DNA of 64,000 nt from UBA4582 sp047629195. Lineage in GTDB: Bacteria; Pseudomonadota; Gammaproteobacteria; Pseudomonadales; Azotimanducaceae. The stretch is from positions 1 through 64,000 of the forward strand of contig JBLHWY010000006.1 of the NCBI GenBank assembly GCA_047629195.1, in the 5' to 3' direction. Each line of letters starts with the position of its first letter. Positions within the stretch are counted from its first letter, which is position 1. The notes beneath the pieces are model-generated. The model was not told where the DNA came from. It saw only the letters and a program-made list of their open reading frames with translations, and ran no database searches. This document shows, one piece after another, positions 10,329 through 20,308 of the stretch. Made by a program: the position numbers and the translations under genes.

Positions 10329-12587
10329 TTATCTACTTCTCAGGGAATCCTCAATTATTCGAGGCGTAATAAATATCAATAGCTCAGACTTTTGAGTCTG
10401 ATCTATATTCCGCTTAAATAAACGTCCTAAGTAAGGGATATCTCCCAAGAAAGGCGTTTTACTAATCGATCGAGTCGTGTTCGTGTTGTATACACCACCC
10501 AATACTATCGTTTCTCCGTTATTAACAAGCACCTGGGTCACGATATTATTTGTATCGATGGACAAGCCGCCTGCAGTAACAGCACCGACAGTGTCTTGTT
10601 TAACATCGAGTTTCATAATAATTCTGTCGTCCGGTGTGATTTGCGGCCTAACGGTCAGCTTTAATTCAACTTCCTTAAACGAGGTTGTTGTTCCTGAGGC
10701 CCCGCCCAACCCTTCTCCACCGGTCGCTGATTCGTAGGGGATTTCCTGTCCAGACGAAATACTCGCTTCTTGTTTATCCGCAGTAATCACCTTGGGTCGA
10801 CCGATAACTTCCGCCTCCCCAAGATTTTCAAGTGCAGAAATTTCCAGGTCGAGCAAATAACTACCACTGACGACACCAATAGCAAAGCTGGTGGCATTAG
10901 ACCCTTGTGCGCCCAAATCTACAACCAGGTGATCGGGGCTGGTAAACCCAATGGTGCCATCATCACTTGGTGTTCTAATTTCATTAACCGTATCAAGCGA
11001 ACCACCAGCGAAAGTACTAAACTCTCCATTCCGGTATGACCCAGTACCTAATCCTCCCCATCGCACACCTAACGATTCAGTGACGTTTGAGCTTGCTGAA
11101 ACAATACGCGCCTCGATCAGAACTTGCCTGACGGGAACATCTAGCTTGTCTAAAACTGCGCGAAACTCAGCAATTTTGCCTGCAGTCTCGGTCAATATAA
11201 TAGAGTTTGTTCTCTCATCAACAATTACGCTGCCTCTCTTGGAAATCACACCGTTATTTCCTCCCGTGCTGCCTTCTTCTCCTTGGCCGGTTGCAGCACC
11301 TTGAAACAAAGCAAAAATTTCCGAAGCACTTGCGTACCTTATCTCAATGAATTCTGTTCTAAGTGGCGCCAATTCTGATATTTGCTGCCGAGATTCCAAT
11401 TCTTGTTTCTCTCGCGCCTGGAGTTCCGCAGCAGGTCCAACCATCAGTACGTTGCCAATCTCACGCTTATCAAGCCCCTTGGTCTTCATGATAATGTCTA
11501 ACGCTTGATCCCATGGAACATTCTTAAGCCGAAGCGTTATTCTACCTGCTACCGTATCACTGGCAACGAGGTTAAGATCTGTAAAGTCTGCGATTAATTG
11601 AAGTACCGCTCTGATTTCGACATCCTGAAAATTGAGAGACAACTTCTCACCTCTATATCTAAAGGCTTTATCTCTGTTAGTTTCAAGCTCTTCTCTTGTT
11701 AGAGGTTTAACTTCAAGGGTGAAGATTTCATCTGCCTGGTATGCCAGATAATCATAATCTCCGGTTGGCTCCACCAACAAAACGGTGTTTTCTCCCTCTG
11801 GTAATGAGTCAATGCTCAAAACTGGAGTCGCAAAATCAGTAACATCTAAACGTCGCTGTAATTGCTCAGGAATTAGGGTATCTTCGAATTCAACTCGAAT
11901 TTTACCGCCGTCGTATGAAATATCCACATCGATACTTGGATCAGACAATCGAACAATTACACGCCCCTCACCCAATTCGCCACGCCTGAAATCGATCTCC
12001 TCGATCCTTGCAGCCCCACCAGAGTCGTAGGCTGAATCCATCGGTTGGTCAATTTTATTAGAGATACTATTGTCACTTTCAGTAACAAAACTCACTGAGT
12101 CTTGCTTGCCAACGAGTACATATAGAGAGTTACCCTCAATACGGGTCGAATAGGCAACGAGCTCACCCAGAGATACAATAATACGGGTTCTATCACCAGA
12201 CTCGACGACCGTAACGCTTCTGGCGTTGCCAGTACCCAGAGAATGATATTTTGAATCCAAGCCACTCGTAACACCGACTAGATCAAGCGCGATTCGAGCA
12301 GGTTGCTCAATTGTATAACCAGCGGGCATAGGAGGACGATCATCGAAAGTCATTCGAATCTCGGTTTTATCTCCAGGCAGAGCAGAAAATTCAATATCAC
12401 TCATTCGCGCTGCATTTGCACTTGCGACAAAGCAGATAAAAGCCAGCAGAGGCAACATAACCGTTTTCAACCGGCCTTTAGTGGCTCCACACAATGCATG
12501 CCATGGCTTGTGTATGCCCACATTTTTTCCTACAGATTCCGCGTTGTAATTTCTTGCAATCACTTTCTCAATAACCGTGAATGCCAT
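10329..12587 (-). CDS. pilQ: Type IV pilus secretin PilQ
   Basis: Outer-membrane secretin forming the gated channel through which type IV pili extend. The order is: signal peptide (hydrophobic VMLPLLAFICFVASANA), two AMIN domains that bind peptidoglycan, a secretin/TonB short N-terminal domain (LSLNFQDVEIRAVLQLIADF), an N1-type domain, and the C-terminal secretin barrel ending in VLGGVYNTNTT and PFLGDIPYLGRLFKR. I chose the ATG at 12587 because GGGAG lies 8 bases before it; an in-frame ATG at 12614 has a weaker site. About 752 residues. It is the last pil gene of the pilMNOPQ operon, with pilP 177 bp upstream. Confidence 0.95.
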   Translation of the reverse strand: MAFTVIEKVIARNYNAESVGKNVGIHKPWHALCGATKGRLKTVMLPLLAFICFVASANAARMSDIEFSALPGDKTEIRMTFDDRPPMPAGYTIEQPARIALDLVGVTSGLDSKYHSLGTGNARSVTVVESGDRTRIIVSLGELVAYSTRIEGNSLYVLVGKQDSVSFVTESDNSISNKIDQPMDSAYDSGGAARIEEIDFRRGELGEGRVIVRLSDPSIDVDISYDGGKIRVEFEDTLIPEQLQRRLDVTDFATPVLSIDSLPEGENTVLLVEPTGDYDYLAYQADEIFTLEVKPLTREELETNRDKAFRYRGEKLSLNFQDVEIRAVLQLIADFTDLNLVASDTVAGRITLRLKNVPWDQALDIIMKTKGLDKREIGNVLMVGPAAELQAREKQELESRQQISELAPLRTEFIEIRYASASEIFALFQGAATGQGEEGSTGGNNGVISKRGSVIVDERTNSIILTETAGKIAEFRAVLDKLDVPVRQVLIEARIVSASSNVTESLGVRWGGLGTGSYRNGEFSTFAGGSLDTVNEIRTPSDDGTIGFTSPDHLVVDLGAQGSNATSFAIGVVSGSYLLDLEISALENLGEAEVIGRPKVITADKQEASISSGQEIPYESATGGEGLGGASGTTTSFKEVELKLTVRPQITPDDRIIMKLDVKQDTVGAVTAGGLSIDTNNIVTQVLVNNGETIVLGGVYNTNTTRSISKTPFLGDIPYLGRLFKRNIDQTQKSELLIFITPRIIEDSLRSR

Positions 12588-12764
12588 GAATTGCTCCCAA
12601 TGTATTCTTATCATTATCTCGCTTAAATCTTAACGATATTTTGAGACTACTATTTCTGTTTTGATATTACCGCGTCCATCACATTCCTGAATCTACACGC
12701 CAGAAACTTGATTTATGCGTTACTTCTACCTGTGGATGAACTCACAAAAAGAGGTTATTAGTCA

Positions 12765-13319
12765 TTACTCAGCAATACTCTTTAACGCAATCGATCGCGG
12801 TCTTTTCAACCAACCGCCACCACCATCACTAACAATCTCAATAATATCGATTCTTGTATCGTTGATACTTTCTATTTGGCCCCATGATGTTCCCATGAAG
12901 TCACCAACTTGAACTCGATGAACACCAGCATCAGCATCTTCTATCAATGCCCAGGTTGAACCATCTTGTTCAAGTGATCCGACCATTATCAATGCCGCCA
13001 AATTAAACCGTTCCAAGTATTGTTTTACATGGTCCAGAGGTGGCTTTACACCGCGATTAACTTGCTGCTCTTCGCTCAAAACTGGAATCGCAACCGGCGG
13101 CTCAAATGGGCTTCGCAGGTTTGCTGAACCATATGTAAATGGTTGGTAAGGCTCAAACTCTGGAAGCGGTGCTATCTGTCCCCTGGGCTCATTTTCAACC
13201 TCTGCCATAAAAGATCTAATGTCCGCGTACTGATCACCAGAGCCACACGCACTCAACAGCAGTAAAGAACTTACTATTGCGACCGATCTAAAACTCACTG
13301 TTGCTAATACTTTTCTCAT
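12765..13319 (-). CDS. pilP: Type IV pilus assembly lipoprotein PilP
   Basis: Inner-membrane-anchored periplasmic lipoprotein that links the PilN/PilO complex to the PilQ secretin. The N-terminus has a lipobox (LLLLSACGSG, lipidated Cys at about residue 25), then a disordered linker and the compact beta domain (FNLAALIMVGSLEQ and VGDFMGTSWGQIESI) with the C-terminal pattern GGGGWLKRP typical of PilP. The 184 residues are normal. It lies between pilO and pilQ on the same strand. Confidence 0.93.
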   Translation of the reverse strand: MRKVLATVSFRSVAIVSSLLLLSACGSGDQYADIRSFMAEVENEPRGQIAPLPEFEPYQPFTYGSANLRSPFEPPVAIPVLSEEQQVNRGVKPPLDHVKQYLERFNLAALIMVGSLEQDGSTWALIEDADAGVHRVQVGDFMGTSWGQIESINDTRIDIIEIVSDGGGGWLKRPRSIALKSIAE

Positions 13320-13403
13320 AAGCTCAACGTCTACCTACGAAAAGGTTTTTCGCTGTTAAAATAGTGACGATTCTCCCGTTAAAACCCATCAGCAATAACA
13401 TGC

Positions 13404-14048
13404 TTAACTCCGCTCATCATTGTAACGGTAAGTTTTTGCGGTAATGCTCATAATGATAAGGCCACCAAGCGTATCTACATTTCGCTGCGTATTCCTGGAT
13501 TTAGCTGGCGACATGCTGAAATCGTGCAAAGTCACAATTCGAGACAAGTCCGCCACATCACTTACAAAAGCTCCCAAATCATGATAACTACCTGAAACAA
13601 CTATCTTGATTGGTTTTTCTATGTAGAACTCGTGTTGCTCTTCAGGTTGAAGGTCGATACTCGCGAACGACAAACCATTTTTTAATCCAACCAGCGTGAT
13701 GTCTTCAATCAGCCCTGGAATCTCTGTATCACTCGGCAATTGCCGCAGGATCGCTTCAAAAGATTGCTCCATCTCAAGTTGCTGTTGGCGATAGGCTTCG
13801 AGATGCGCCGCTTCAAAATACTTCTGACGATAATCATCACGGAGAGTTGTCTCTTCAGACTGTGTTTTAGCTAGTTCTGTTTGCAAATTTGTTACATGGG
13901 CAAAATACCCCGCGGCCAATGCCCCTAAGAAAACGACCACCCACATAATCAGTTTGACTGCAAAGGGCCATGAACCAACGTTATTCAGATCATTTAGCTG
14001 GTCAGTATCGAAGTTTTTTAAACTGTCAAGAACGTCTTCCATGGCCAT
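13404..14048 (-). CDS. pilO: Type IV pilus inner-membrane protein PilO
   Basis: Bitopic inner-membrane component of the type IV pilus alignment subcomplex, heterodimerising with PilN. A transmembrane helix is visible near residues 28-48 (FAVKLIMWVVVFLGALAAGYF), followed by a coiled-coil stretch and a ferredoxin-like periplasmic domain (YHDLGAFVSDVADLSRIVTL). The 214 residues are normal. Its ATG follows the pilN stop after two bases, so coupling is likely; a second ATG two codons on could also serve. Confidence 0.94.
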   Translation of the reverse strand: MAMEDVLDSLKNFDTDQLNDLNNVGSWPFAVKLIMWVVVFLGALAAGYFAHVTNLQTELAKTQSEETTLRDDYRQKYFEAAHLEAYRQQQLEMEQSFEAILRQLPSDTEIPGLIEDITLVGLKNGLSFASIDLQPEEQHEFYIEKPIKIVVSGSYHDLGAFVSDVADLSRIVTLHDFSMSPAKSRNTQRNVDTLGGLIIMSITAKTYRYNDERS

Positions 14049-14050
14049 GG

Positions 14051-14617
14051 CTAATTGGCCTCCTTGGTTGTCGGAGCATCTTGTTGCACCGACAATTCAA
14101 AACTACTCGCTTGAGGGCCATATGTGGGGGCCGCATTAATCTCTGTCACATTTGGTTTTGTGAACCAATCTGATTCTTGAAAATTTCGCAACTGACTAGA
14201 TATCCTATTGTTCGATTCAGCAACACCCGCAATTTGAACGCTTTTACCAGCGACTTCTATCTCTGTATAAAAAACGCGTTCAGCGAGCTTTCTCGCTAAC
14301 TCGTCGAACATCCTGACGATAACAGGTCGATTACCTTGTAGCTCCTGAATTACCTGCATTCTGGACAACAACTCATTACGCTTTTGTTGCAACTGCTTAA
14401 TCTCGTCGATTCGCCCTTCGAGTAAGGTTATCTCCTTACCCAAGAAGCTATTTCTAGCAACCTGCGTGTCTATCGATGCATTAAAGTATCGATCAACGGC
14501 GAAAACCAAAAGACCGGCCACGATGACAACACCTACCAACACATTTAAAAATTCTTTCTTCTTTTGCTCTCTGAGTTCTTCTCGCCAGGGCAGTAAGTTT
14601 ATCTTGATATTAGCCAT
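14051..14617 (-). CDS. pilN: Type IV pilus assembly protein PilN
   Basis: Inner-membrane protein whose short cytoplasmic N-terminus binds PilM and whose periplasmic domain pairs with PilO. The conserved N-terminal INLLPWREE motif (residues 6-14) is present, followed by a membrane helix (VLVGVVIVAGLLVFAV) and a coiled coil. A good GGAG site lies before the ATG at 14617. The 188 residues are normal. Second gene of the pilMNOPQ operon. Confidence 0.95.
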   Translation of the reverse strand: MANIKINLLPWREELREQKKKEFLNVLVGVVIVAGLLVFAVDRYFNASIDTQVARNSFLGKEITLLEGRIDEIKQLQQKRNELLSRMQVIQELQGNRPVIVRMFDELARKLAERVFYTEIEVAGKSVQIAGVAESNNRISSQLRNFQESDWFTKPNVTEINAAPTYGPQASSFELSVQQDAPTTKEAN

Positions 14618-14686
14618 TTTTCGGCTCCAATCGCCTAACTAGCGAGAAGAGATATATATCGTTAGTGACTTGTATAAATGGCCCTG

Positions 14687-15757
14687 TCATATGTCAAAAC
14701 TCCTCAGAGCCAAACCGCAAGCAATCATCAAAGCAGGTGCGTCGTTATGGAGGGATATCTCATTAACCTTAGACGAAAGCGACATATTCACAAAGGGATT
14801 AGCCATGGAAGTTGGTGTACCTAGTTTAGCCGCAACCATCTCAGCCAGCCCATCAATCGATGCAGTCCCTCCCGCAAGAATAATGTGATCGACATCTTCA
14901 TAGGCACTGGATGAATAGAAAAACTGCAAAGACCTCGTGACCTGTTGCACAACAGCTTCTTTGAAGGGCTGAAGCACTTCGGTTTCATAATCATCGGGTA
15001 AACCACCTTGCTTTTTCGCAAGACCCGCTTCTTCAACAGACAGGCTATAGCGTCGTTGTATTTCTTCGGTCAACTGCTTACCACCGAACAACTGCTCCCG
15101 AGTATAGGGAGTACTTGAATCGGTCAAAACACTTAAGGTAGTCATCGTAGCGCCGATATCAATAATGGCAATTATTTGATCATCACCGTCTTCGCCAGTA
15201 AATTGTTCGTGAACCAGATCAAATGCTCGCTGCATACAATGAGCTTCGATGTCGACAACTTTCGCCTTCAAACCTCCTAGCTCTAGTGCCGCCTGACGCA
15301 TTTCGACATTTTCACGTCGACACGCGGCTAACAGAACTTCTACTTGTTCATCACTTCTCGGAGACAAGCCCTGTACTTCAAAATCCAGCGCCACTTCATC
15401 TAGAGGATAAGGAATGTATTGATCAGCTTCGACTTGTAGCTGATTTTCCATTTCGTCTTCAGTGAGAGATGCTGGCATCTCTATAGTTTTAGTAATAACG
15501 GCGGAACCTGCCACAGCAACCGCAGCTTGTTTTACTTTGGTTTTAGAACGCTCGACAAGACGCGCTATCGCCTCACCGACACCTTCAACATCGCTGATAT
15601 TTTTTTCAACAACGGCATTTTCAGGCAAAGGTTCAACGCCGTAGCTTTCTACACGGTATTTGCTACCAGAGCGGCTAAGCTCCAGCAGCTTTACTGACGT
15701 GGAGCTAATATCTAACCCCAACATCGAATTCGGCCCTTTGTTCAAAAACCCAAACAC
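14687..15757 (-). CDS. pilM: Type IV pilus actin-like ATPase PilM
   Basis: Cytoplasmic actin-fold protein that binds ATP and the PilN N-terminus, forming the inner ring of the pilus machine. The actin-family phosphate loops are visible: MLGLDISSTSVKLLEL near the N-terminus, IAIIDIGATMTTLSVL around residue 195, and IILAGGTASIDGLAEM around residue 295. The 356 residues are normal. The start is GTG at 15757 with AGGA about 9 bases upstream. First gene of the operon and divergent from mrcA across 266 bp, which must hold both promoters. Confidence 0.95.
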   Translation of the reverse strand: MFGFLNKGPNSMLGLDISSTSVKLLELSRSGSKYRVESYGVEPLPENAVVEKNISDVEGVGEAIARLVERSKTKVKQAAVAVAGSAVITKTIEMPASLTEDEMENQLQVEADQYIPYPLDEVALDFEVQGLSPRSDEQVEVLLAACRRENVEMRQAALELGGLKAKVVDIEAHCMQRAFDLVHEQFTGEDGDDQIIAIIDIGATMTTLSVLTDSSTPYTREQLFGGKQLTEEIQRRYSLSVEEAGLAKKQGGLPDDYETEVLQPFKEAVVQQVTRSLQFFYSSSAYEDVDHIILAGGTASIDGLAEMVAAKLGTPTSMANPFVNMSLSSKVNEISLHNDAPALMIACGLALRSFDI

Positions 15758-16023
15758 AGCAAATTCCTATTTAGTACACGGACTTACGGACGATACATGC
15801 AATACCACATTAAATAACACTCTTAAACTTATCGCAAACAATTTAATTGAATTAGATGTCCTAATCCATTCATTTTGTGGAGAATTTTGACTCTGAGACG
15901 CCTCATTTACGGCAGAATATTTTGCATATATGAACTCACACTTAGTACAGTTAACTCCACTTTCGAAGACAAAAAGTTCTATAATCTCACCCCATCTTCT
16001 CCATACAATTTTGTTATTTGACT

Positions 16024-18402
16024 ATGCGTCTATTGGCAAGTTTCATTCTATATTTCACACTGACCGTTGTCTGTGGCACAGGTCTCGTTCTGTCGGGGAT
16101 GTACCTCTATCTCAATCCGCAGATTCCCGATGCAGCGCAATTCAAAAACGTAAAATTTAAAGCACCACTCAGGATCTATTCAGCAGACAACAAACTGATC
16201 CAAGAGTTTGGTGAGCGCCTCACCCCGGTAGTGTATGAAGAGATTCCACCCCTATTTATCAAGGCCTTACTTGATACCGAAGATAAAAGGTACTTTGAAC
16301 ATAATGGGGTTGATCTCATTACACTTGCAAATGCCAGCTGGCAACTAATCCGTAACAAGGGATCGATCAGAACCGGCGCATCTACCATAACAATGCAATT
16401 GGTTAAGAATATTTCAGGCGACACAGAAGTTAGATTTACGCGTAAATTCAAGGAAATGTTACTAGCATTAAAACTTGAAAGAGAGTTGAGTAAACAAGAA
16501 ATACTCACGCTTTATCTGAACATAATCCCTTTCGGAAAACATGCCTTTGGCATAAAGGCTGCGGCACAAACCTACTATGGTAAAAATCCCGAAGAACTGA
16601 ACCTCGCACAGCTTGCAATGCTCGCCGGCATTCCACAGGCGCCAGAAGCAGGAAATCCGATAAACGGCCCTGAACGTGCATTTGATCGTCGCAACCTCAT
16701 TCTTAGCCGTATGCTTGAGCAAGCAAGCATAACCGAAGAGGCGTTCGAAATTGCCGTTGGAGCACCTATAACTGCCAGTGTTTATGGCCGCGATATAGAA
16801 TTGCAGGCACTTTACGTCGCCGAGATGGTACGTAAGCAATTACTAACCGACTACGGCAGTGATGCCTACAGCCAAGGCCTCATCGTCCACACCACCATCG
16901 ACAGCAACAAACAACTTGCAGCAGAGGCGGCGATAACAAAAAAATTGAACGAATATGACCGCCGACATGGATACAGAGGTCCAGAGCACCGGAGCATACA
17001 AGGAACGAGTGAATATCGCGCTGCGCCTGAATATGGCTACCCTGCTAACTGGGTCAGGACGCTAGAGAACGCAAAAGTGCTGGGAGACCAGCATCCGGCA
17101 ATTGTGCTTTCTACCGGAGAGAAGTCGATGACCGTTGTTAATCAGTCTCTTACGGTGATCGAACTGGATTGGGGAAAGCTGAGCTGGGCAAGACCATATA
17201 TCGACGTTGATACGCGAGGTCCTCGCCCCAAAACGGCGGCAGAAATTGCCGATATAGGTGACCTAATCCGTATAAACCAGCATTCGGATGGCTCTTGGGC
17301 ACTGGGACAAGTACCAGGGATGCAGGCCGCGTTGGTAGCTCTCAACCCAAGAGATGGGGCAATAAAATCAATGGTGGGGGGCTATCACTTCACCGCTCAA
17401 CAATACAATCATGCTACTCAGGCCCGACGGCAACCAGGGTCTAACTTTAAACCATTTTTTTATGCCGGAGCACTAGAAGCTGGCAACACGGCAGCCACGA
17501 TTTACAACGATGCCCCTGTAGTTCTGCCCGGCGGCGAACTAGAACAAGTTTATCGCCCTTCTAATTGGAAAGATGAGTTTGAAGGTGACCTACGATTACG
17601 TCAGGCGCTTTTCAAATCCAAGAATCTAGTCTCGCTTAGGGTAATACTCACTCTTGGCGCCCAGAATGCTATTGATTACGTCTCTCGATTTGGCTTTGAT
17701 ACTTCAAACTTCCCAGTCAATGTGCAGCTCGCCTTCGGCGGCGGTACCATTGCCCTTACGCCACTGGAAGTTGCGACGGGTTACGCTGCATTTGCAAATG
17801 GCGGCTATAAAGTCGAGCCATACTTCATCTCTAAAATCGAATCGATCAATAGTGATGTTTTGTTTACGGCAACGCCCCAAACCGCATGCAACCCAAATTG
17901 CACAGAAAACCAAGTTGTCGCAAAAAGAATCATTGAGCCACGGGTAGCTTATATTATGGACAGCATTTTGCTGGACGTAATGAGAAGAGGAACTGGCACA
18001 AAAGCGACTAGAGAACTAAAACGCCGAGATATAAGGGGTAAAACCGGGACAACCAATGACGCAGACATATGGTTCTCAGGCTACACTCCTGATCTCGTCG
18101 TGACGACATGGGCTGGTTATGATAACAATAGCTCAGTGGGCTCGCGGGAATTTGGATCCACCACACCCATTGAAAGCTGGATCGAATTTATGAGAGTAGC
18201 GCTACCCGTTGAGGCTGATTCGTCTACTCTTTCGCAACCGAATGGCTTGGTGACAGTCAGAATAAACCCAACTACTGGACTTCGTGCTGCGCAAGATGAC
18301 CCGGACGCTATTTTTGAGATCTTCCGAGAGGAATTTGCACCAGCACCAGAATTGGCCAAGAAGGAAGATAAGAAAGAAAATACGCTTCAGCAAATTTTCT
18401 AA
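16024..18402 (+). CDS. mrcA: Penicillin-binding protein 1A (bifunctional transglycosylase/transpeptidase)
   Basis: Class A PBP that polymerises and cross-links peptidoglycan in the periplasm. Visible parts: an N-terminal membrane anchor (LLASFILYFTLTVVCGTGLVL), the GT51 glycosyltransferase domain with EDKRYFEHNGVD and GASTITMQLVKN, an OB-like insertion typical of PBP1A, and the transpeptidase domain with SNFK (active Ser and Lys, in RRQPGSNFKPF), SKN and RGKTGTTND. I chose the ATG at 16024 over a TTG two codons earlier. About 792 residues, normal. It is followed by a bidirectional terminator and convergent maeB. Confidence 0.96.
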   Translation: MRLLASFILYFTLTVVCGTGLVLSGMYLYLNPQIPDAAQFKNVKFKAPLRIYSADNKLIQEFGERLTPVVYEEIPPLFIKALLDTEDKRYFEHNGVDLITLANASWQLIRNKGSIRTGASTITMQLVKNISGDTEVRFTRKFKEMLLALKLERELSKQEILTLYLNIIPFGKHAFGIKAAAQTYYGKNPEELNLAQLAMLAGIPQAPEAGNPINGPERAFDRRNLILSRMLEQASITEEAFEIAVGAPITASVYGRDIELQALYVAEMVRKQLLTDYGSDAYSQGLIVHTTIDSNKQLAAEAAITKKLNEYDRRHGYRGPEHRSIQGTSEYRAAPEYGYPANWVRTLENAKVLGDQHPAIVLSTGEKSMTVVNQSLTVIELDWGKLSWARPYIDVDTRGPRPKTAAEIADIGDLIRINQHSDGSWALGQVPGMQAALVALNPRDGAIKSMVGGYHFTAQQYNHATQARRQPGSNFKPFFYAGALEAGNTAATIYNDAPVVLPGGELEQVYRPSNWKDEFEGDLRLRQALFKSKNLVSLRVILTLGAQNAIDYVSRFGFDTSNFPVNVQLAFGGGTIALTPLEVATGYAAFANGGYKVEPYFISKIESINSDVLFTATPQTACNPNCTENQVVAKRIIEPRVAYIMDSILLDVMRRGTGTKATRELKRRDIRGKTGTTNDADIWFSGYTPDLVVTTWAGYDNNSSVGSREFGSTTPIESWIEFMRVALPVEADSSTLSQPNGLVTVRINPTTGLRAAQDDPDAIFEIFREEFAPAPELAKKEDKKENTLQQIF

Positions 18403-18403
18403 A

Positions 18404-18437
18404 AAGAACCAGCTGAATGCTTCTCCAGCTGGTTCTT
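18404..18437. terminator. Bidirectional terminator between mrcA and maeB
   Basis: A perfect 12-bp inverted repeat, AAGAACCAGCTG (18404-18415) and CAGCTGGTTCTT (18426-18437) with a 10-nt loop, lies directly after the mrcA stop. A run of A on the left gives U residues for transcripts from the minus strand. It sits between convergent genes, as expected for a shared terminator. Confidence 0.8.
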
Positions 18438-18448
18438 CATCAACGATT

Positions 18449-19699
18449 CTAATCGTAATCAGGTATGGTGCTCTTTCTTGCCACGCCCGAATCTATCGCT
18501 GCTTGCGCAACGGCTGTAGCAACTCGCTTCAAAAGCCTCGGATCCAGCGGCTTTGGAATGATGTATTCAGGTCCAAACTCCAAACTAGTCACATCCGGAT
18601 ATGCAGCCAAAACTTCAGCAGGAACAGGCTCTTTGGCCAATTCTCTAATTGCATGTACAGCTGCCATTTTCATTGCTTCGTTTATCTCAGAGGCACGGAC
18701 ATCAAGTGCTCCTCGGAAGATGAAAGGAAAACATAGCACGTTATTCACTTGATTAGGATGGTCGGACCGACCTGTAGCCATAATGACATCATCCCTAACT
18801 TGTCGCGCCTTAGCTGGAGAAATTTCCGGATCTGGATTCGCCATGGCGAAAACGACAGGATCAGGACTCATGTTTTTCAAGCTTTGCTCATCCAGCAAAT
18901 TTGCTCCCGAAACACCAATAAAAACATCAGCACCTTCACATGCCTCTGCTAGTGTTCGCTTATTAGTGTTCTGCACAAACCTTGCCTTCTCCGGCGTCAA
19001 ACCTTCTCTATCGGAATGGATAATGCCTTTCGAATCCACCATATAGATATGATCTTTATTAAGACCGAGCTCAAGTAACAGCGTCATGATGGCAGTTGCT
19101 GCAGCACCCGCACCTAGACAAACTAATTTCGCATCTTCAATTTTCTTGCCACGCAATTCCAACGCATTCAAAAGCCCCGCTGCAGTAACGATCGCGGTGC
19201 CATGCTGGTCATCGTGGAAGACAGGAATATCGAGCATATCCTTAAGACGTCGTTCGATCTCGAAACAGTGAGGCGCACCAATATCTTCCAGATTGATGCC
19301 ACCAAAAGTTGGTGCGATATTCGCAACAACTGTAATAAACTCTTCTACATCCTGAGTTGTAACTTCAATGTCAAAACAATCGACATTAGCAAAACGCTTA
19401 AACAATAACGCCTTGCCTTCCATCACTGGCTTACTCGCGAGGGCGCCAAGATTTCCCAGACCTAGGATGGCTGAACCATTACTGATAACTCCAACCAGAT
19501 TGCCCTTAGAGGTATATTCATAAACTAGTGCAGGGTCTCGTGCGATCTCCTTTACGGGCTCACCCACACCAGGAGAGTAGGCAAGAGCAAGATCTTCAGC
19601 ATTTTCAGCAGATGTAGTAACAGATAGTGCAATTTTTCCAGGGGTTGGATCTGAGTGATACCGAAGGGCTCTTTCCTTCATTGTGCTTTCATCAGACAT
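18449..19699 (-). CDS. maeB: NADP-dependent malic enzyme, short form
   Basis: Oxidatively decarboxylates malate to pyruvate, making NADPH. The sequence shows LAYSPGVGEPVKEIA, SNGSAILGLGNLGALASKPVMEGK, the metal-binding region DIGAPHCFEIE with FHDDQHGTAIV, and the dinucleotide-binding stretch LVCLGAGAAATAIM. At 416 residues it consists of the malic enzyme domain only, without the phosphotransacetylase-like C-terminus of MaeB-type hybrids of about 760 residues; the short form is normal at this locus in pseudomonads. A GGAG site precedes the ATG. NADP preference is inferred from family, not seen. Confidence 0.92.
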   Translation of the reverse strand: MSDESTMKERALRYHSDPTPGKIALSVTTSAENAEDLALAYSPGVGEPVKEIARDPALVYEYTSKGNLVGVISNGSAILGLGNLGALASKPVMEGKALLFKRFANVDCFDIEVTTQDVEEFITVVANIAPTFGGINLEDIGAPHCFEIERRLKDMLDIPVFHDDQHGTAIVTAAGLLNALELRGKKIEDAKLVCLGAGAAATAIMTLLLELGLNKDHIYMVDSKGIIHSDREGLTPEKARFVQNTNKRTLAEACEGADVFIGVSGANLLDEQSLKNMSPDPVVFAMANPDPEISPAKARQVRDDVIMATGRSDHPNQVNNVLCFPFIFRGALDVRASEINEAMKMAAVHAIRELAKEPVPAEVLAAYPDVTSLEFGPEYIIPKPLDPRLLKRVATAVAQAAIDSGVARKSTIPDYD

Positions 19700-19831
19700 T
19701 TTTAGCTCCAGGTATAAGTAAATTTTATTATAAGGTTTAGGGTGCTCACTTGTATTGTTCGCATCTTACGAATCAGGTTTTGAGTGAAACGCGCTGAGGG
19801 ATCGAATAACAATGGGCACACAAAAAAACAC

Positions 19832-19856
19832 AAAAAAAAGGGCGCCACTGGCACCC
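19832..19856 (-). terminator. Rho-independent terminator of rpmE
   Basis: Read on the minus strand, GGGTGCC-AGT-GGCGCCC (19856-19840, one G-U pair) is followed by eight T residues (19839-19832), just downstream of the rpmE stop. This is a textbook intrinsic terminator. Confidence 0.9.
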
Positions 19857-19889
19857 TTCACAATATTATGTTTTTGAGGTGACAAGCAA

Positions 19890-20102
19890 CTATTTGGCAG
19901 TTCGGCTACCAAAACGCTTGTTGAATCTGTCAATTCGACCAGCAGTATCAAGAATCTTCTGCTTTCCAGTGTAAAACGGATGGCACTGCGAGCAAACATC
20001 CAAATGGATGTCTTTACAAACAGTAGAACTAGTCGTAATTACATTACCGCAACTACAGGTGGCAGTAATTTCTTCGTATTTGGGATGTGTCTCTGCTTTC
20101 AT
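19890..20102 (-). CDS. rpmE: 50S ribosomal protein L31 (zinc-binding type)
   Basis: Large-subunit ribosomal protein. From the ATG at 20102 the protein is 70 residues: MKAETHPKYEEITATCSCGN at the start, then VCSQCHPFYTGKQK and the conserved ending GRIDRFNKRFG. The CxC and CxxC pairs are the zinc ligands that mark the C+ type, which is replaced by the zinc-free paralog under zinc starvation in many bacteria. A longer frame starting at 20159 adds 19 residues unlike any L31, so I rejected it. Divergent from priA and followed by a clear terminator. Confidence 0.97.
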   Translation of the reverse strand: MKAETHPKYEEITATCSCGNVITTSSTVCKDIHLDVCSQCHPFYTGKQKILDTAGRIDRFNKRFGSRTAK

Positions 20103-20308
20103 TGCACTGAACCTTACTTTGCGGGGAGCGAATAATACCAGAGACAATTCTAATATCAAGTATCAATATCGTGTTTTCAATCTGACTATGGGCCTGCAAA
20201 AGCTGTGACGAAACATCTTCGAGCAGAAGGTTAACCTGAGCATTCGGAAAAAGGCATAATACATGTCGACTCAGACGCACACGGCAACACTGCGCAAAAG
20301 ATACCCCA

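Noticed and set aside
18449..19699. Truncated malic enzyme lacking its phosphotransacetylase domain
   Set aside because: A short malic enzyme at this locus is the normal form in pseudomonads; the frame has a clean start and stop.
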